In this document: positions 53,883-61,516 of the stretch, piece by piece
How the letters are laid out: every line of letters begins with the position of its first letter
Numbering within the stretch: position 1 is the first letter of the stretch
Source: Prochlorococcus sp. AG-363-G03
GTDB lineage: Bacteria > Cyanobacteriota > Cyanobacteriia > PCC-6307 > Cyanobiaceae
Assembly: GCA_003280265.1 (NCBI GenBank)
Contig: QCFJ01000002.1
Coordinates: 1 to 62,294 of the forward strand
Reading direction: 5' to 3'
Length of the DNA: 62,294 nucleotides
Translations under genes and position numbers: made by a program
The notes under the pieces: generated by a model
The model's database searches: none
Told to the model about the DNA's origin: nothing
The model's input: the letters and a program-made list of their open reading frames with translations, nothing else

Positions 53883-53955
53883 TGGAGCCAAGCGGACTCG
53901 AACCGCTGACCCCCTGCATGCCATGCAGGTGCTCTACCAGCTGAGCTATGGCCCC
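53883..53955 (-). tRNA. tRNA-Ala (anticodon GGC)
   Basis: The - strand folds into a full 73-base cloverleaf. The acceptor stem GGGGCCA/TGGCTCC contains the G3-U70 wobble pair that identifies alanine tRNAs, the D arm is GCTC..GAGC, the anticodon stem CCTGC/GCAGG closes loop ATGGCAT with anticodon GGC, and the T arm contains GTTCGAGTC. The 3' CCA is not encoded. A tyrosine integrase gene starts 157 bp beyond its 5' end, so the tRNA may mark an integration site. Confidence 0.97.
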
Positions 53956-54020
53956 AAATCGTTGACATGAGAGTGATTGCAATCAATCTCAAGCAACATA
54001 ACCATTATACTTCACCACTC

Positions 54021-54050
54021 AAATATACCCAAATACACCCAGATATACCC
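54021..54050 (+). repeat. three 10-bp direct repeats upstream of the integrase
   Basis: AAATATACCC, AAATACACCC and AGATATACCC follow each other with exact 10-bp period, about one helical turn. They sit between the tRNA 5' end and the TGCGGTA boxes and could bind integrase or an accessory protein. Confidence 0.8.
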
Positions 54051-54054
54051 AATG

Positions 54055-54085
54055 TGCGGTAGATTCTGCGGTAAATCTGCGGTAA
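54055..54085 (+). repeat. three TGCGGTA boxes upstream of the integrase
   Basis: TGCGGTA occurs at 54055, 54067 and 54078 (spacings 12 and 11 bp), with a degenerate TGCGGCA at 54134 inside the integrase gene. A further TGCGGTAAAT occurs at 55832 and an inverted TGCGGC at 55811, past the small gene that follows. Arm-type integrase sites or element-end repeats are possible. Confidence 0.8.
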
Positions 54086-54111
54086 GCTCTTTGCAATAGA
54101 GAACAGGGTTT

Positions 54112-55383
54112 ATGGACAAATGGGTAATAAATCTGCGGCAAAACCTTAAAGAGGATGGTCATATTGGTTTTTCTGTTACTCAGAAATCAGGAAAAGTTGA
54201 GCTAACTCACCGCATCAATGAAGGTAAGGGAAGCAAGAATCCACGCTCCAGCGTTACTGTTCCTATTGAGTGGAAGAAAGATAACAAGAGAAAAATTCAA
54301 GATACCGTTGGGAACATCCATGACTTGATGGCAGAGAGGAAGCTATCTCTAAGGGATGCTTTTGAGCTTTATAAAAAACAAGATGACATTGGAAAGAATC
54401 CAACAGATGTTGAATGGAATTGGCTGGCTGATGAATACTTAAAGACTAAAAGTGATCGCAGAACTACAACACTTAGAGATACAACCAGCAGAATCAAGAA
54501 GATGTTGGAAGCGAAAGAGTCTCTACCAAAACCGCGAGATTCAAAAGAACTATATAAAAGGTATTCAGAAAGGAATTTTGAAAAGATGGCCGCTGGTGGT
54601 CAGGGCAGGAAAAGAGCTTTCGGAGATATAGCGGCTTTCCTTAAATGGGCTGTTAATAGACAAGGGTTAGACATGAAATGGCTGCCGCCTGATTCAGAAA
54701 TTGTTCAAGAATTAATTGGATTGAAAAAATTTAGCGAGCAAATCGAGGTAACTCCACCCGTAAAGCCAGAACAATTCTCATGGCTGTTAGATAAATTAGA
54801 GGAGAAAAAGTTATATGAACTTAGGCTCGCTTGTGGATTAATTGGTTACTTCGGACTGCGATTAGCTGAGCTTGCTGTTTTACAAGTTGATGGAAATGAA
54901 TTGTATGTTGGTTCGAAGGTTAAACAGAACTTAAGGAGTAGAGAGAATAGAAAACCAAGGCTTGCAATTGGATTGGATTGCAAAGGTAGAAAGAAGGGCG
55001 AAGCGTATAACTTTTTAAAAGATTTTTCCACTGGAGCTGTGCAATTACCTTATGCAGTTAAATCTCAAATAGAAATGATAATTAAAGGAGAAAAAGATCA
55101 CTATCAAGATGTTGGAGCTGCTTTCTCTCAATTACTTGAGAGAACAGATTGCTGGCAAGAATTAAAGAAGGTAGAACCAAATTTAACTCCATATAGCCTT
55201 CGGCATGGCTGGGCTTTTCGTAGCCATACTGATTCAATCAATCACTTATCTGTAAGGAGTGCAGCCGCATCAATGGGGCATACAAATGCAACGCACCAGA
55301 GGCACTATGGACAATGGATAGATCAAGAAACCTTGAAGCAAGAAAGAGAGAAATTCAATAAAGGGGTAGAGGCGACTGTATGA
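54112..55383 (+). CDS. tyrosine recombinase/integrase
   Basis: 423 residues. Residues about 100-185 form a SAM-like core-binding domain and about 215-415 the catalytic domain: R250 in GYFGLRLAEL, R364 in PYSLRHG, H390 in SMGHTN and the nucleophile Y399 in HQRHYGQW. The first catalytic His (HxxR) is Tyr361, a tolerated variation. The N-terminal 95 residues are probably an arm-binding domain. The gene lies next to tRNA-Ala with short repeats between, an arrangement known for tRNA-targeting elements including those of Prochlorococcus. It appears intact. Its base composition is visibly less AT-rich than the polysaccharide genes, consistent with separate ancestry. Confidence 0.9.
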   Translation: MDKWVINLRQNLKEDGHIGFSVTQKSGKVELTHRINEGKGSKNPRSSVTVPIEWKKDNKRKIQDTVGNIHDLMAERKLSLRDAFELYKKQDDIGKNPTDVEWNWLADEYLKTKSDRRTTTLRDTTSRIKKMLEAKESLPKPRDSKELYKRYSERNFEKMAAGGQGRKRAFGDIAAFLKWAVNRQGLDMKWLPPDSEIVQELIGLKKFSEQIEVTPPVKPEQFSWLLDKLEEKKLYELRLACGLIGYFGLRLAELAVLQVDGNELYVGSKVKQNLRSRENRKPRLAIGLDCKGRKKGEAYNFLKDFSTGAVQLPYAVKSQIEMIIKGEKDHYQDVGAAFSQLLERTDCWQELKKVEPNLTPYSLRHGWAFRSHTDSINHLSVRSAAASMGHTNATHQRHYGQWIDQETLKQEREKFNKGVEATV

Positions 55384-55436
55384 AAATCAAGGTAAAAAAC
55401 GCTTAAGGCATAATGGGGTTATGGATTAGCTGATTA

Positions 55437-55781
55437 ATGGAAAATTCTAATTGGCTCTCTAGATGGAAGGAGGAAACAGAGAAAACAGATCCCCCTGAAA
55501 TCTTAGAAAAAGAAGAGGAGGAGAAGTGGCAAGAGACTCGAGAAGCGTATGAACTTTTTAAGGTTGAGCCAATCCAAAAAGAAGGAGAGTCAGATGATGA
55601 CTTTGCCTACCGCCATAAATCTTGGGAATTTCAAAAAGAGGAATATCAGCAATATTGGAAGACGAAAATAAAAAACTATCCTGATAACAAAAAGACAAGC
55701 GAAGATAAAAAAAAGGAAGGGCACAATGTAGACCAAATGCTTGAGCTACATATGGCCTATAGGGAATTACCCCAGTCATAA
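55437..55781 (+). CDS. small acidic hypothetical protein following the integrase
   Basis: 114 residues, rich in Glu, Lys and Trp/Tyr (for example KEEEEKWQE and WEFQKEEYQQYW), probably helical and soluble. No family recognised. It starts 53 bp after the integrase stop and ends just before TGCGGTA-type repeats that also occur upstream of the integrase, so it may belong to the same small element, for example as an accessory or directionality protein. That is speculation from position; the protein has none of the usual small basic excisionase features. Confidence 0.6.
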   Translation: MENSNWLSRWKEETEKTDPPEILEKEEEEKWQETREAYELFKVEPIQKEGESDDDFAYRHKSWEFQKEEYQQYWKTKIKNYPDNKKTSEDKKKEGHNVDQMLELHMAYRELPQS

Positions 55782-55853
55782 CAATTTTGTCAATCTGCTT
55801 CTACCTTTTTGCCGCAGAAAGAGTCACACATTGCGGTAAATTAGGCTTTTCGA

Positions 55854-56117
55854 TTAATTATTCTTAAAAGGGTTTTTAAACTTTTTATTATTTGGGTTAA
55901 TACTACTATCGCCACCTATTTTTTTCATTTTCTTTAAAGTACTTTTGTTGATTCGTGTAAATTCTTTCTTATAACATTTTTCATTATTTTTGCATTTAAT
56001 TTGAGCAGTAGCGCATTCCGGAACTTGCAGGCATAAATCCTTAAAAGATTTTGCTTGCACCTTTGAAGAATAAAATGACATTAAAAATAAAGAAGAGAAT
56101 AGTAAAAACCTATTCAT
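55854..56117 (-). CDS. small secreted four-Cys protein (C)
   Basis: 87 residues. A Sec signal peptide spans about 1-22 (hydrophobic FLLFSSLFLMSFY, cleavage after VQA). The mature part has four Cys in the pattern C-x5-C-x6-C-x5-C (CLQVPEC, then KCKNNEKC) and a Lys/Asn-rich tail ending KFKNPFKNN. A Shine-Dalgarno GAGGAA lies 11 bp before the ATG. The mature part is homologous to the 92-residue protein at 57121, which has a different signal peptide. Function unknown; two disulfides and export to periplasm or medium are likely. Confidence 0.7.
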   Translation of the reverse strand: MNRFLLFSSLFLMSFYSSKVQAKSFKDLCLQVPECATAQIKCKNNEKCYKKEFTRINKSTLKKMKKIGGDSSINPNNKKFKNPFKNN

Positions 56118-56250
56118 GAAAATAATTCCTCATTTGATTTATAAATAAATATAGAAACCATCAAAAAAAGATCAATAGATTGAAACATATATATAGCTGG
56201 AAAAGAAATTTACCACTTAATATTATTCAAAGCAACTCTTGAAATTAATT

Positions 56251-56284
56251 AAAAAAGGGGGAAAACTTGTTGCCCCCCCCTTTT
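56251..56284 (-). terminator. intrinsic terminator of the 195-residue secreted-protein gene
   Basis: A-run plus GGGGG at 56251-56261 pairs with the C-run plus TTTT at 56273-56284 around an 11-base loop. Read on the - strand it is a G/C stem followed by a U-run, 36 bp beyond the stop codon at 56320. Confidence 0.8.
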
Positions 56285-56319
56285 AGCTTTTATGTATAAA
56301 CTTTTAGCACTTAATGCGA

Positions 56320-56907
56320 CTAACGCTTGAAGAACTTTTTAGCTTTTTTACCCGCTTTTTTCATTGATTTTCCAGCTTTTTTCGTTGTATTTGTTACTGT
56401 TTTTCCAACTGTTTTTGCTGCATTTTTTGTTTCTTCAGCTGCATATTTTGCAGCATCTGTAGTTCCTTGTTTTGCCAGTTTGTTTATTTTTGCTCTTTTT
56501 CGTAGGATATTCGATGATGTTTTATCAACACAAGAAACAGTTTGTTTTATATAAGGTAGAGGGTTTTTTGATACCTTCTCAGGGTCCTTAATATCTTTTC
56601 CTACAGCATTGTACATACACTTGGAAACTACTGCTCCTCCACAAATTCTCTGTACAGAGTTCCATTCTTCAGTTGCGCTTTGGTAAATTGATACTATTTT
56701 AGGTACTTTAGGTCCTTTGCCAAAACTCAAGTCAGGTACGAAGTTACAAGCTTGTTCCAGTTTTTGTTCAGCTTGAATAACAGGTCTTGCACTCTTTAAG
56801 ACAGACCTTATTTTACTTGGGACTTTATTTGCCAATACAGGCGTTGCTAAAGCTGTGCCAAAGGTTGCAGCACCAAGGATGGCACAAAACCTCTTTAATT
56901 TGATCAT
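56320..56907 (-). CDS. secreted Lys/Ala-rich protein with shared leader (A)
   Basis: 195 residues. The signal peptide MIKLKRFCAILGAATF continues to a probable cleavage after VLA at 26. The mature part has four Cys (ACNFVP, RICGG, SKCMY, VSCVD) and a strongly basic C-terminal third made of Lys/Ala/Thr repeats (KNAAKTVGKTV, then KKAGKSMKKAGKKAKKFF). The first 16 residues, the 5' leader and the promoter region are nearly identical to those of the gene at 57121, but the mature region is not. No family recognised; the basic tail suggests binding to nucleic acid or a negatively charged surface. Confidence 0.72.
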   Translation of the reverse strand: MIKLKRFCAILGAATFGTALATPVLANKVPSKIRSVLKSARPVIQAEQKLEQACNFVPDLSFGKGPKVPKIVSIYQSATEEWNSVQRICGGAVVSKCMYNAVGKDIKDPEKVSKNPLPYIKQTVSCVDKTSSNILRKRAKINKLAKQGTTDAAKYAAEETKNAAKTVGKTVTNTTKKAGKSMKKAGKKAKKFFKR

Positions 56908-56940
56908 AAAAAAATAGTCTTTATATGGTGACTAGTTTGA

Positions 56941-56968
56941 ACTATAGGAAGGGGATGGAGAAGTTCAA
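56941..56968 (-). promoter_or_regulatory. promoter of the 195-residue secreted-protein gene
   Basis: On the - strand TTGAAC (56968-56963) and TATAGT (56946-56941) are 16 bp apart. The whole segment 56908-56995 matches 57400-57487 upstream of the other leader-sharing gene, and the hexamers are conserved. Confidence 0.55.
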
Positions 56969-57054
56969 CATTCAAACATCAAAAGATATAGAAGAAAGTA
57001 TTCTGATTGGAGAATCATTTATATTGTTAAAAAAAGCTATTGAAATTGACCAAT

Positions 57055-57084
57055 AAAAAGGGGGCATTTTTTTGCCCCCTTTTA
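57055..57084 (-). terminator. intrinsic terminator of the 92-residue secreted-protein gene
   Basis: AAAAAGGGGGCA at 57055-57066 and TGCCCCCTTTT at 57073-57083 form a strong stem with a 6-base loop, 37 bp after the stop codon at 57121. On the - strand the stem ends in a U-run. It resembles the terminator at 56251-56284. Confidence 0.85.
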
Positions 57085-57120
57085 GTTTTTAAGTTATAGA
57101 AATTTTGTATTTATTTCGAT

Positions 57121-57399
57121 CTAATGCCTATGCTTCTTCTTTTTAAATAGATTTTTAAACCCCTTCGAGGCTTTATTTACCTTCTTACCATAATTTTTTG
57201 TATACTTCTCTGTGCTATCAACTATACATTTTTCATCTCCTTTGCAATCTCCTACAATCTCAGCAACCTTGCATTGTGGAATAAGTCTGCAGGCTTTAAT
57301 AGCATCATCCTTTGCTGACCCTGCTAATGCAGGCAATGATAAAGATGTGGCAAAGGTTGCAGCTCCAAGGATTGCACAAAACCTTTTTAATTTGATCAT
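57121..57399 (-). CDS. small secreted four-Cys protein with shared leader (B)
   Basis: 92 residues. The signal peptide (MIKLKRFCAILGAATF, cleavage after ALA near 26) is the same as in the gene at 56320. The mature part has the pattern C-x5-C-x8-C-x5-C (CRLIPQC, then GDCKGDEKC) and a Lys/His-rich tail, homologous to the 87-residue protein at 55854. No Shine-Dalgarno is present: a 7-bp hairpin and a T-run precede the ATG. It is therefore a chimera-like link between the two other secreted proteins. Function unknown. Confidence 0.75.
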   Translation of the reverse strand: MIKLKRFCAILGAATFATSLSLPALAGSAKDDAIKACRLIPQCKVAEIVGDCKGDEKCIVDSTEKYTKNYGKKVNKASKGFKNLFKKKKHRH

Positions 57400-57404
57400 A
57401 AAAA

Positions 57405-57428
57405 AATAGTCTTTATATAATGACTATT
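57405..57428 (-). promoter_or_regulatory. 5'-leader hairpin directly before the start codon
   Basis: AATAGTC at 57405-57411 and GACTATT at 57422-57428 form a perfect 7-bp stem ending a few bases before the ATG. The paralogous leader keeps a 5-bp core (TAGTC 56915-56919 with GACTA 56930-56934). No ribosome-binding site is visible in either leader, so the hairpin may matter for translation. Confidence 0.45.
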
Positions 57429-57432
57429 CTCA

Positions 57433-57460
57433 AATATAGGAAGGGGATGGAAAAATTCAA
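57433..57460 (-). promoter_or_regulatory. promoter of the 92-residue secreted-protein gene
   Basis: On the - strand TTGAAT (57460-57455) and TATATT (57438-57433) are 16 bp apart, conserved in spacing and position with the promoter at 56941-56968. Confidence 0.55.
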
Positions 57461-57537
57461 CATTCAAATATCAAAAGATACAGAATAAATGCTTGTGATG
57501 TAGGTGGTCCTAAAAGGACAAATCTATAGTTTTATCT

Positions 57538-57972
57538 TTATCTTTGTTTGCATAATTTAAAGCAAAAACCTTGATTTTTTCTATAACCACGAGGGCACTT
57601 TTCTCCTATCATTGGTAGTGCATTTTGTTTAAGGTTTGGGCTCGATTGGCAATATCCCCTGTTATTTCTATAACCAATTGGACAGTTACTTGGCAATTGA
57701 CCGTCATAAATTGGTATTACACCCAAAACATCATTTGTTAACGGCAAACAGTAGCCATTGTTAGAATAAAAACCGCTCGGGCATTTTTCACCTACTTGAA
57801 CTATTGGAGCTAAAGTTTGACTGACACAGTATTTTGATGAAAATTCGGAGCACGTCTTTTCATTTATATTAAAAGGAACATGAGCTAAAATCATCGTTGA
57901 TGTAAAAAGATTAAATAACACATATTTAGGTATATCTATATAAAAAGTTAACGTAGATTTGTTAAAAGCCAA
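57538..57972 (-). CDS. secreted Cys-rich repeat protein
   Basis: 144 residues with a TTG start (no ATG fits before an upstream stop; a later ATG at 57894 would remove the signal-like segment). Residues about 17-33 are hydrophobic and may be a signal peptide. Three repeats follow: KCPSGFYSNNGYC, NCPIGYRNNRGYC and KCPRGYRKNQGFC, plus two Cys near residue 41-50 and one at the end. Each repeat has Cys-Pro-x-Gly-aromatic and a closing Cys. I recall similar CPxGY repeats in picocyanobacterial secreted proteins, but could not check. It is divergent from the gene at 58046 across 73 bp. Confidence 0.68.
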   Translation of the reverse strand: MAFNKSTLTFYIDIPKYVLFNLFTSTMILAHVPFNINEKTCSEFSSKYCVSQTLAPIVQVGEKCPSGFYSNNGYCLPLTNDVLGVIPIYDGQLPSNCPIGYRNNRGYCQSSPNLKQNALPMIGEKCPRGYRKNQGFCFKLCKQR

Positions 57973-58045
57973 TAAGTGTTGTAATCAAAAAAATCTTGCT
58001 TTTTTTATTTCTTAAGTTAAAAAATAAAGAACACAAGAAAATTCT

Positions 58046-58558
58046 ATGATTAATAACTTTTTCCGAAAGTTCGCCTTAAAGTTTATGTGTATTGGTGGAG
58101 TTGGTTTTGGTATTGTTGCTCCAAATGTTGCTTTAGCCGATTACAGCTTTGATGGCCCTTCTACAAGTTGGGGTTCTGATACAACTGAGTCAAGTTTTTC
58201 AATTAATAAAGATTCAATGAGTTGTTCTTCAGGTGGCGGAAGTACTCCTTCATTGTGGGTTGGTGCTCAAAGTGGTAATTCAGATATTGTTGGGGGAGAT
58301 CTTATGGAGAAACAAGCTGATGACTTTATATCTGCAGGAGTTGGGTTCACTATCCCACTTGGGTCTCCAGGAAATAAGGGGGCTCATTGTAAAGATGTTA
58401 TGGCAATCCTTGAAGCCGAAGAATTTTTAAACATGGTTGGAACTTTACAAGAAATGGGTGTAATTACTGAGGATAAAGGCAAAACTCTTATTGTTGAGTT
58501 TATGAAAAAAATTGGTAAAGTTCTAGAGGTTGATTTAGCCTCTGCAATTGGAAAATGA
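58046..58558 (+). CDS. secreted hypothetical protein
   Basis: 170 residues. The signal peptide has a basic start (NNFFRKFALK), a hydrophobic core and probable cleavage after ALA at 31. The mature part begins with a Ser/Gly-rich region (DYSFDGPSTSWGSD) and contains two Cys (SMSCSSGG and AHCKD), then a helical C-terminal half (EEFLNMVGTLQEMG). No family recognised. Divergent transcription from the Cys-rich repeat gene suggests co-regulation from the shared 73-bp gap. Confidence 0.65.
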   Translation: MINNFFRKFALKFMCIGGVGFGIVAPNVALADYSFDGPSTSWGSDTTESSFSINKDSMSCSSGGGSTPSLWVGAQSGNSDIVGGDLMEKQADDFISAGVGFTIPLGSPGNKGAHCKDVMAILEAEEFLNMVGTLQEMGVITEDKGKTLIVEFMKKIGKVLEVDLASAIGK

Positions 58559-59124
58559 TTTCTGAAACTGATAGAAAAAAGATAAGTTAATGTTAAAGTT
58601 AGAAGATACAAAGTAATCAGGAAATCAAATATTAATTCCTAATTTTTAAAATTTTCTAATAGTTTTTAAACTATTATTTATAAAAATTCTTCTATCCTAT
58701 TACATCTTATTAACGCTAGTTTTTACTTGAACTCTTTGTAAACTTCTCTTAGAAAATTATAATTACTTAGGTGTTGGAATTTTTATATATTACCTATAAT
58801 AATCATACTTATCACCTAAAGATCTCTAAATTACTTTTTTAATTTATCTAATTATATTTTATAGAACTATTTTTTTACATAACTAGCGAATATTTTTTAT
58901 ACTTTAACTTTCTCTTCTTTTTATCTTTAGGTACACGAGTTTGAGAATACTTGGAATATAATCTTTGAATCAATACAACATATGAAAACATTTATCGTAA
59001 AGTAGGTTATTTAAAAACCATTTGATAAATTAATGCATTCTAGGCTTATTATTAATATTAAGAAGTGTGGATTAGATGTGGATATATTTATTTAAATTGA
59101 TCATAATTTAATATCTATTCTGAG
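58559..59124. other. 566-bp gene-free region
   Basis: Very AT-rich with no convincing ORF. A perfect 9-bp hairpin (TAATAGTTT/AAACTATTA, 58657-58676) about 100 bp after the secreted-protein gene may end its transcript. The right part must carry the promoter of the MscS-like gene. Nothing else recognised. Confidence 0.5.
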
Positions 59125-61314
59125 ATGATGAGTAAATCCCTCAAGAAATTCTGGATTATATTATCCAGTTCTTTTTTGACCTTAATATTTGTACTTGAGT
59201 TTTTGTTGCCTATTTATAACATTAGTGCTTATGCAGGTGGCTCAGGTAATCACAAAGATTTAATTGAAGATAAAAATGAATATTTATATAGCAATGTTGT
59301 TCCATTAAATGAACAGCCATTTTTTGATATTTTAGAAAGTAAATATGAAACATGGAAACATAATCCAATAGGAAATGTTGTTAGTAAATCTCCTCAAGAA
59401 TCACTAATCAATTTTTATGTATTGATGTCTATTGTTAATAATAAGAGAGATTTAATAATAAATTCTGCTTCTATTGACCCAGGACTTAATTGGAGTGAAG
59501 AGAAATATGAACAAATTAACGAGGTAAATCATTTATTTGAACTTGCTGTAAATGCTTTAGATGACTCTGATTTTCCTGAAAGTGTTAGATATCATTTAGC
59601 AAATGAGTCAGCTATTGAGATCAAACATCTTATTGACTATGTTTTTTACACTTCTAAAAAACCTATTGATTTAATTGAAAAAAGCAAGTTAAGCAATATG
59701 CCATCTAAATCTTTAGACAAAGTATTTGTTTGGCGATTACTTAGTACACCACTATCCCTTACCAACAAAATTGGAGATGATGGTATTGGATTCGGATATA
59801 GATTCTCTACAGAGACTGTTAAGAACGCAGCAATAATGTATAAGGAAATAGAATCTGAACTAAAATATATGCAATCTTCAAAGTATTACTCTCCTGATTT
59901 TTACTCAGACTTTATTCATACACCTGGAGGTCTTGTGCCTCCCAAATGGTATTTAAAATTACCAAGTGATTTACGCAAATTTTTTGAGCAAGATTTTATA
60001 TTTGGTGAAACACTTTTCCAAATATTTTTTGCATCATTATCAATTTCAATTTATATTTATGCATTTTATATTTGTTTAAAGAAAATTATATCAATATCTT
60101 CTTCAATAAATCAAGACACTTTACCACAACAAGTAGTTGAAAAAAATAGAAGAATTTTTCTTTATTCTTTGCCTTTCATTCCTATTACAAAAATCATTGA
60201 GTTGTTTATAGATAATTACCTAAATTTTACTGGATCTGCATTAGTTATTATTACATTTACTTTTGAAGCAATTTTGTTTACAATATCTACCTTTGTAATA
60301 ATTTTCTTCTTTGAAGCTTTAGGAAAATATATTGTATTTAATTTAAAAAATAAGGCATTAAATAATCGTTCTAAATTAAATGTTAAAAGAAAAGCAGGAT
60401 TAGTTTTACCAATTTTAAGAACCTTTGCGGCTTTAATTTCAGTAAGTTTAATTTACAAATTATTGATCCTTTTAGGACTATCGCCTTCATTGGTTTTAGC
60501 AATGTCGGCTGTCCCTGGTTTGGCAATAGGCTTAGGAGCTTCCAAACTATTGGGAAATTTATTTGCCGGTCTTTCAATTCAAGCTGATAATCATCTTCGG
60601 ATTGGAGAATTTTGTAAAGTTGGAGATGTTACTGGTTTCGTCACAAGAATTGGTCTGAGGTCTATTGAAATTCAGACTATTGAAAGTAAAGTAACAATTC
60701 CAAACTCATCCGCAGAAGAATCCTTAATTGAAAATTATAGCGCTCAAGAAGGTGAAAAATATGGACAGGGCTTGAACTTAAAATTAAAATTACCAAATAA
60801 TTTTTCTCCAAGACAGACGAAGTTATTGATAAGCAAGGCAACTGATTATGTTAATGAATTACCTTCTCTGATAAATAAAAAGGTAAGTATTGATAATGAT
60901 CAAGGAAATCTAATGTTAATGGTTTATTGTTTATTAAATCTCACTGATTTGGATACTTGGGATGAGTATATAAGTATGAAAGAAACTTTATTAGATAAAA
61001 TCCATGAACTAATTGATCAAGTTGAAATTTCTGATAGAAAGATTTCTGTTGCCTTTCAAACATCTCAAAATATGCTTCGTGATATTCCTAATATTGTTAA
61101 AAAAATTCTTGAATCAGATACTAATTTTACCTTTGAATCAATGAATCTTCTTTATATTTCTGATTATAGCTACGATTTTATTTTGGAATTAAATGGAACT
61201 CATGATACTTTTGATGCTTTCGAGTATGGCATAAGTCAATTTAATCAAAAACTTATTCAGAAATTTAATGAACTTAATATAGAAATCCCTTATCCAACAG
61301 AAAAAGCAGTCTAG
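59125..61314 (+). CDS. MscS-family mechanosensitive channel with large N-terminal extracytoplasmic domain
   Basis: 729 residues; ATG at 59125 or 59128. A signal peptide or anchor covers about 1-36. Residues about 37-290 form a soluble, mostly helical extracytoplasmic domain of unknown type. Four to five membrane segments follow (about 292-318, 340-360, 370-400, 425-450), then the MscS pore helix and beta domain: AMSAVPGLAIGLGASKLLGNLFAG, DNHLRIGEFCKVGDVTGFVTRIGLRS, and IPNSSAEESLIENYS. The pore helix has the Ala/Gly packing expected for MscS TM3. It should release solutes on membrane tension. The preceding gap is gene-free and the next gene converges. Confidence 0.88.
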   Translation: MMSKSLKKFWIILSSSFLTLIFVLEFLLPIYNISAYAGGSGNHKDLIEDKNEYLYSNVVPLNEQPFFDILESKYETWKHNPIGNVVSKSPQESLINFYVLMSIVNNKRDLIINSASIDPGLNWSEEKYEQINEVNHLFELAVNALDDSDFPESVRYHLANESAIEIKHLIDYVFYTSKKPIDLIEKSKLSNMPSKSLDKVFVWRLLSTPLSLTNKIGDDGIGFGYRFSTETVKNAAIMYKEIESELKYMQSSKYYSPDFYSDFIHTPGGLVPPKWYLKLPSDLRKFFEQDFIFGETLFQIFFASLSISIYIYAFYICLKKIISISSSINQDTLPQQVVEKNRRIFLYSLPFIPITKIIELFIDNYLNFTGSALVIITFTFEAILFTISTFVIIFFFEALGKYIVFNLKNKALNNRSKLNVKRKAGLVLPILRTFAALISVSLIYKLLILLGLSPSLVLAMSAVPGLAIGLGASKLLGNLFAGLSIQADNHLRIGEFCKVGDVTGFVTRIGLRSIEIQTIESKVTIPNSSAEESLIENYSAQEGEKYGQGLNLKLKLPNNFSPRQTKLLISKATDYVNELPSLINKKVSIDNDQGNLMLMVYCLLNLTDLDTWDEYISMKETLLDKIHELIDQVEISDRKISVAFQTSQNMLRDIPNIVKKILESDTNFTFESMNLLYISDYSYDFILELNGTHDTFDAFEYGISQFNQKLIQKFNELNIEIPYPTEKAV

Positions 61315-61516
61315 TATAGAATTTTTAATATCTTAATAAAAAATATTATTTTTGCAATTAGGGAATAAGGATATTTTTAACTAAGAAAGATTTTGAAAGC
61401 CAGTTATTAAATCTATTAGAGAAAAATATTTGGATTAAAGGTAAGAGCAAAATGAACCATTTACATTCGCTTTCATATGGCTTTGCCCAGACGCGAAACA
61501 AGGAGATTTTTTAAAT

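Noticed and set aside
57506-57519. GTCCT/AGGAC hairpin as terminator of the Cys-rich repeat gene
   Set aside because: The stem is only 5 bp and no U-run follows on the - strand; too weak to list as a terminator.
53883-59124. Second partial copy of the tRNA-Ala 3' end marking the far attachment site
   Set aside because: I looked through the intergenic regions to the right by eye and found no matching segment. It may lie outside the window or be too short to notice.
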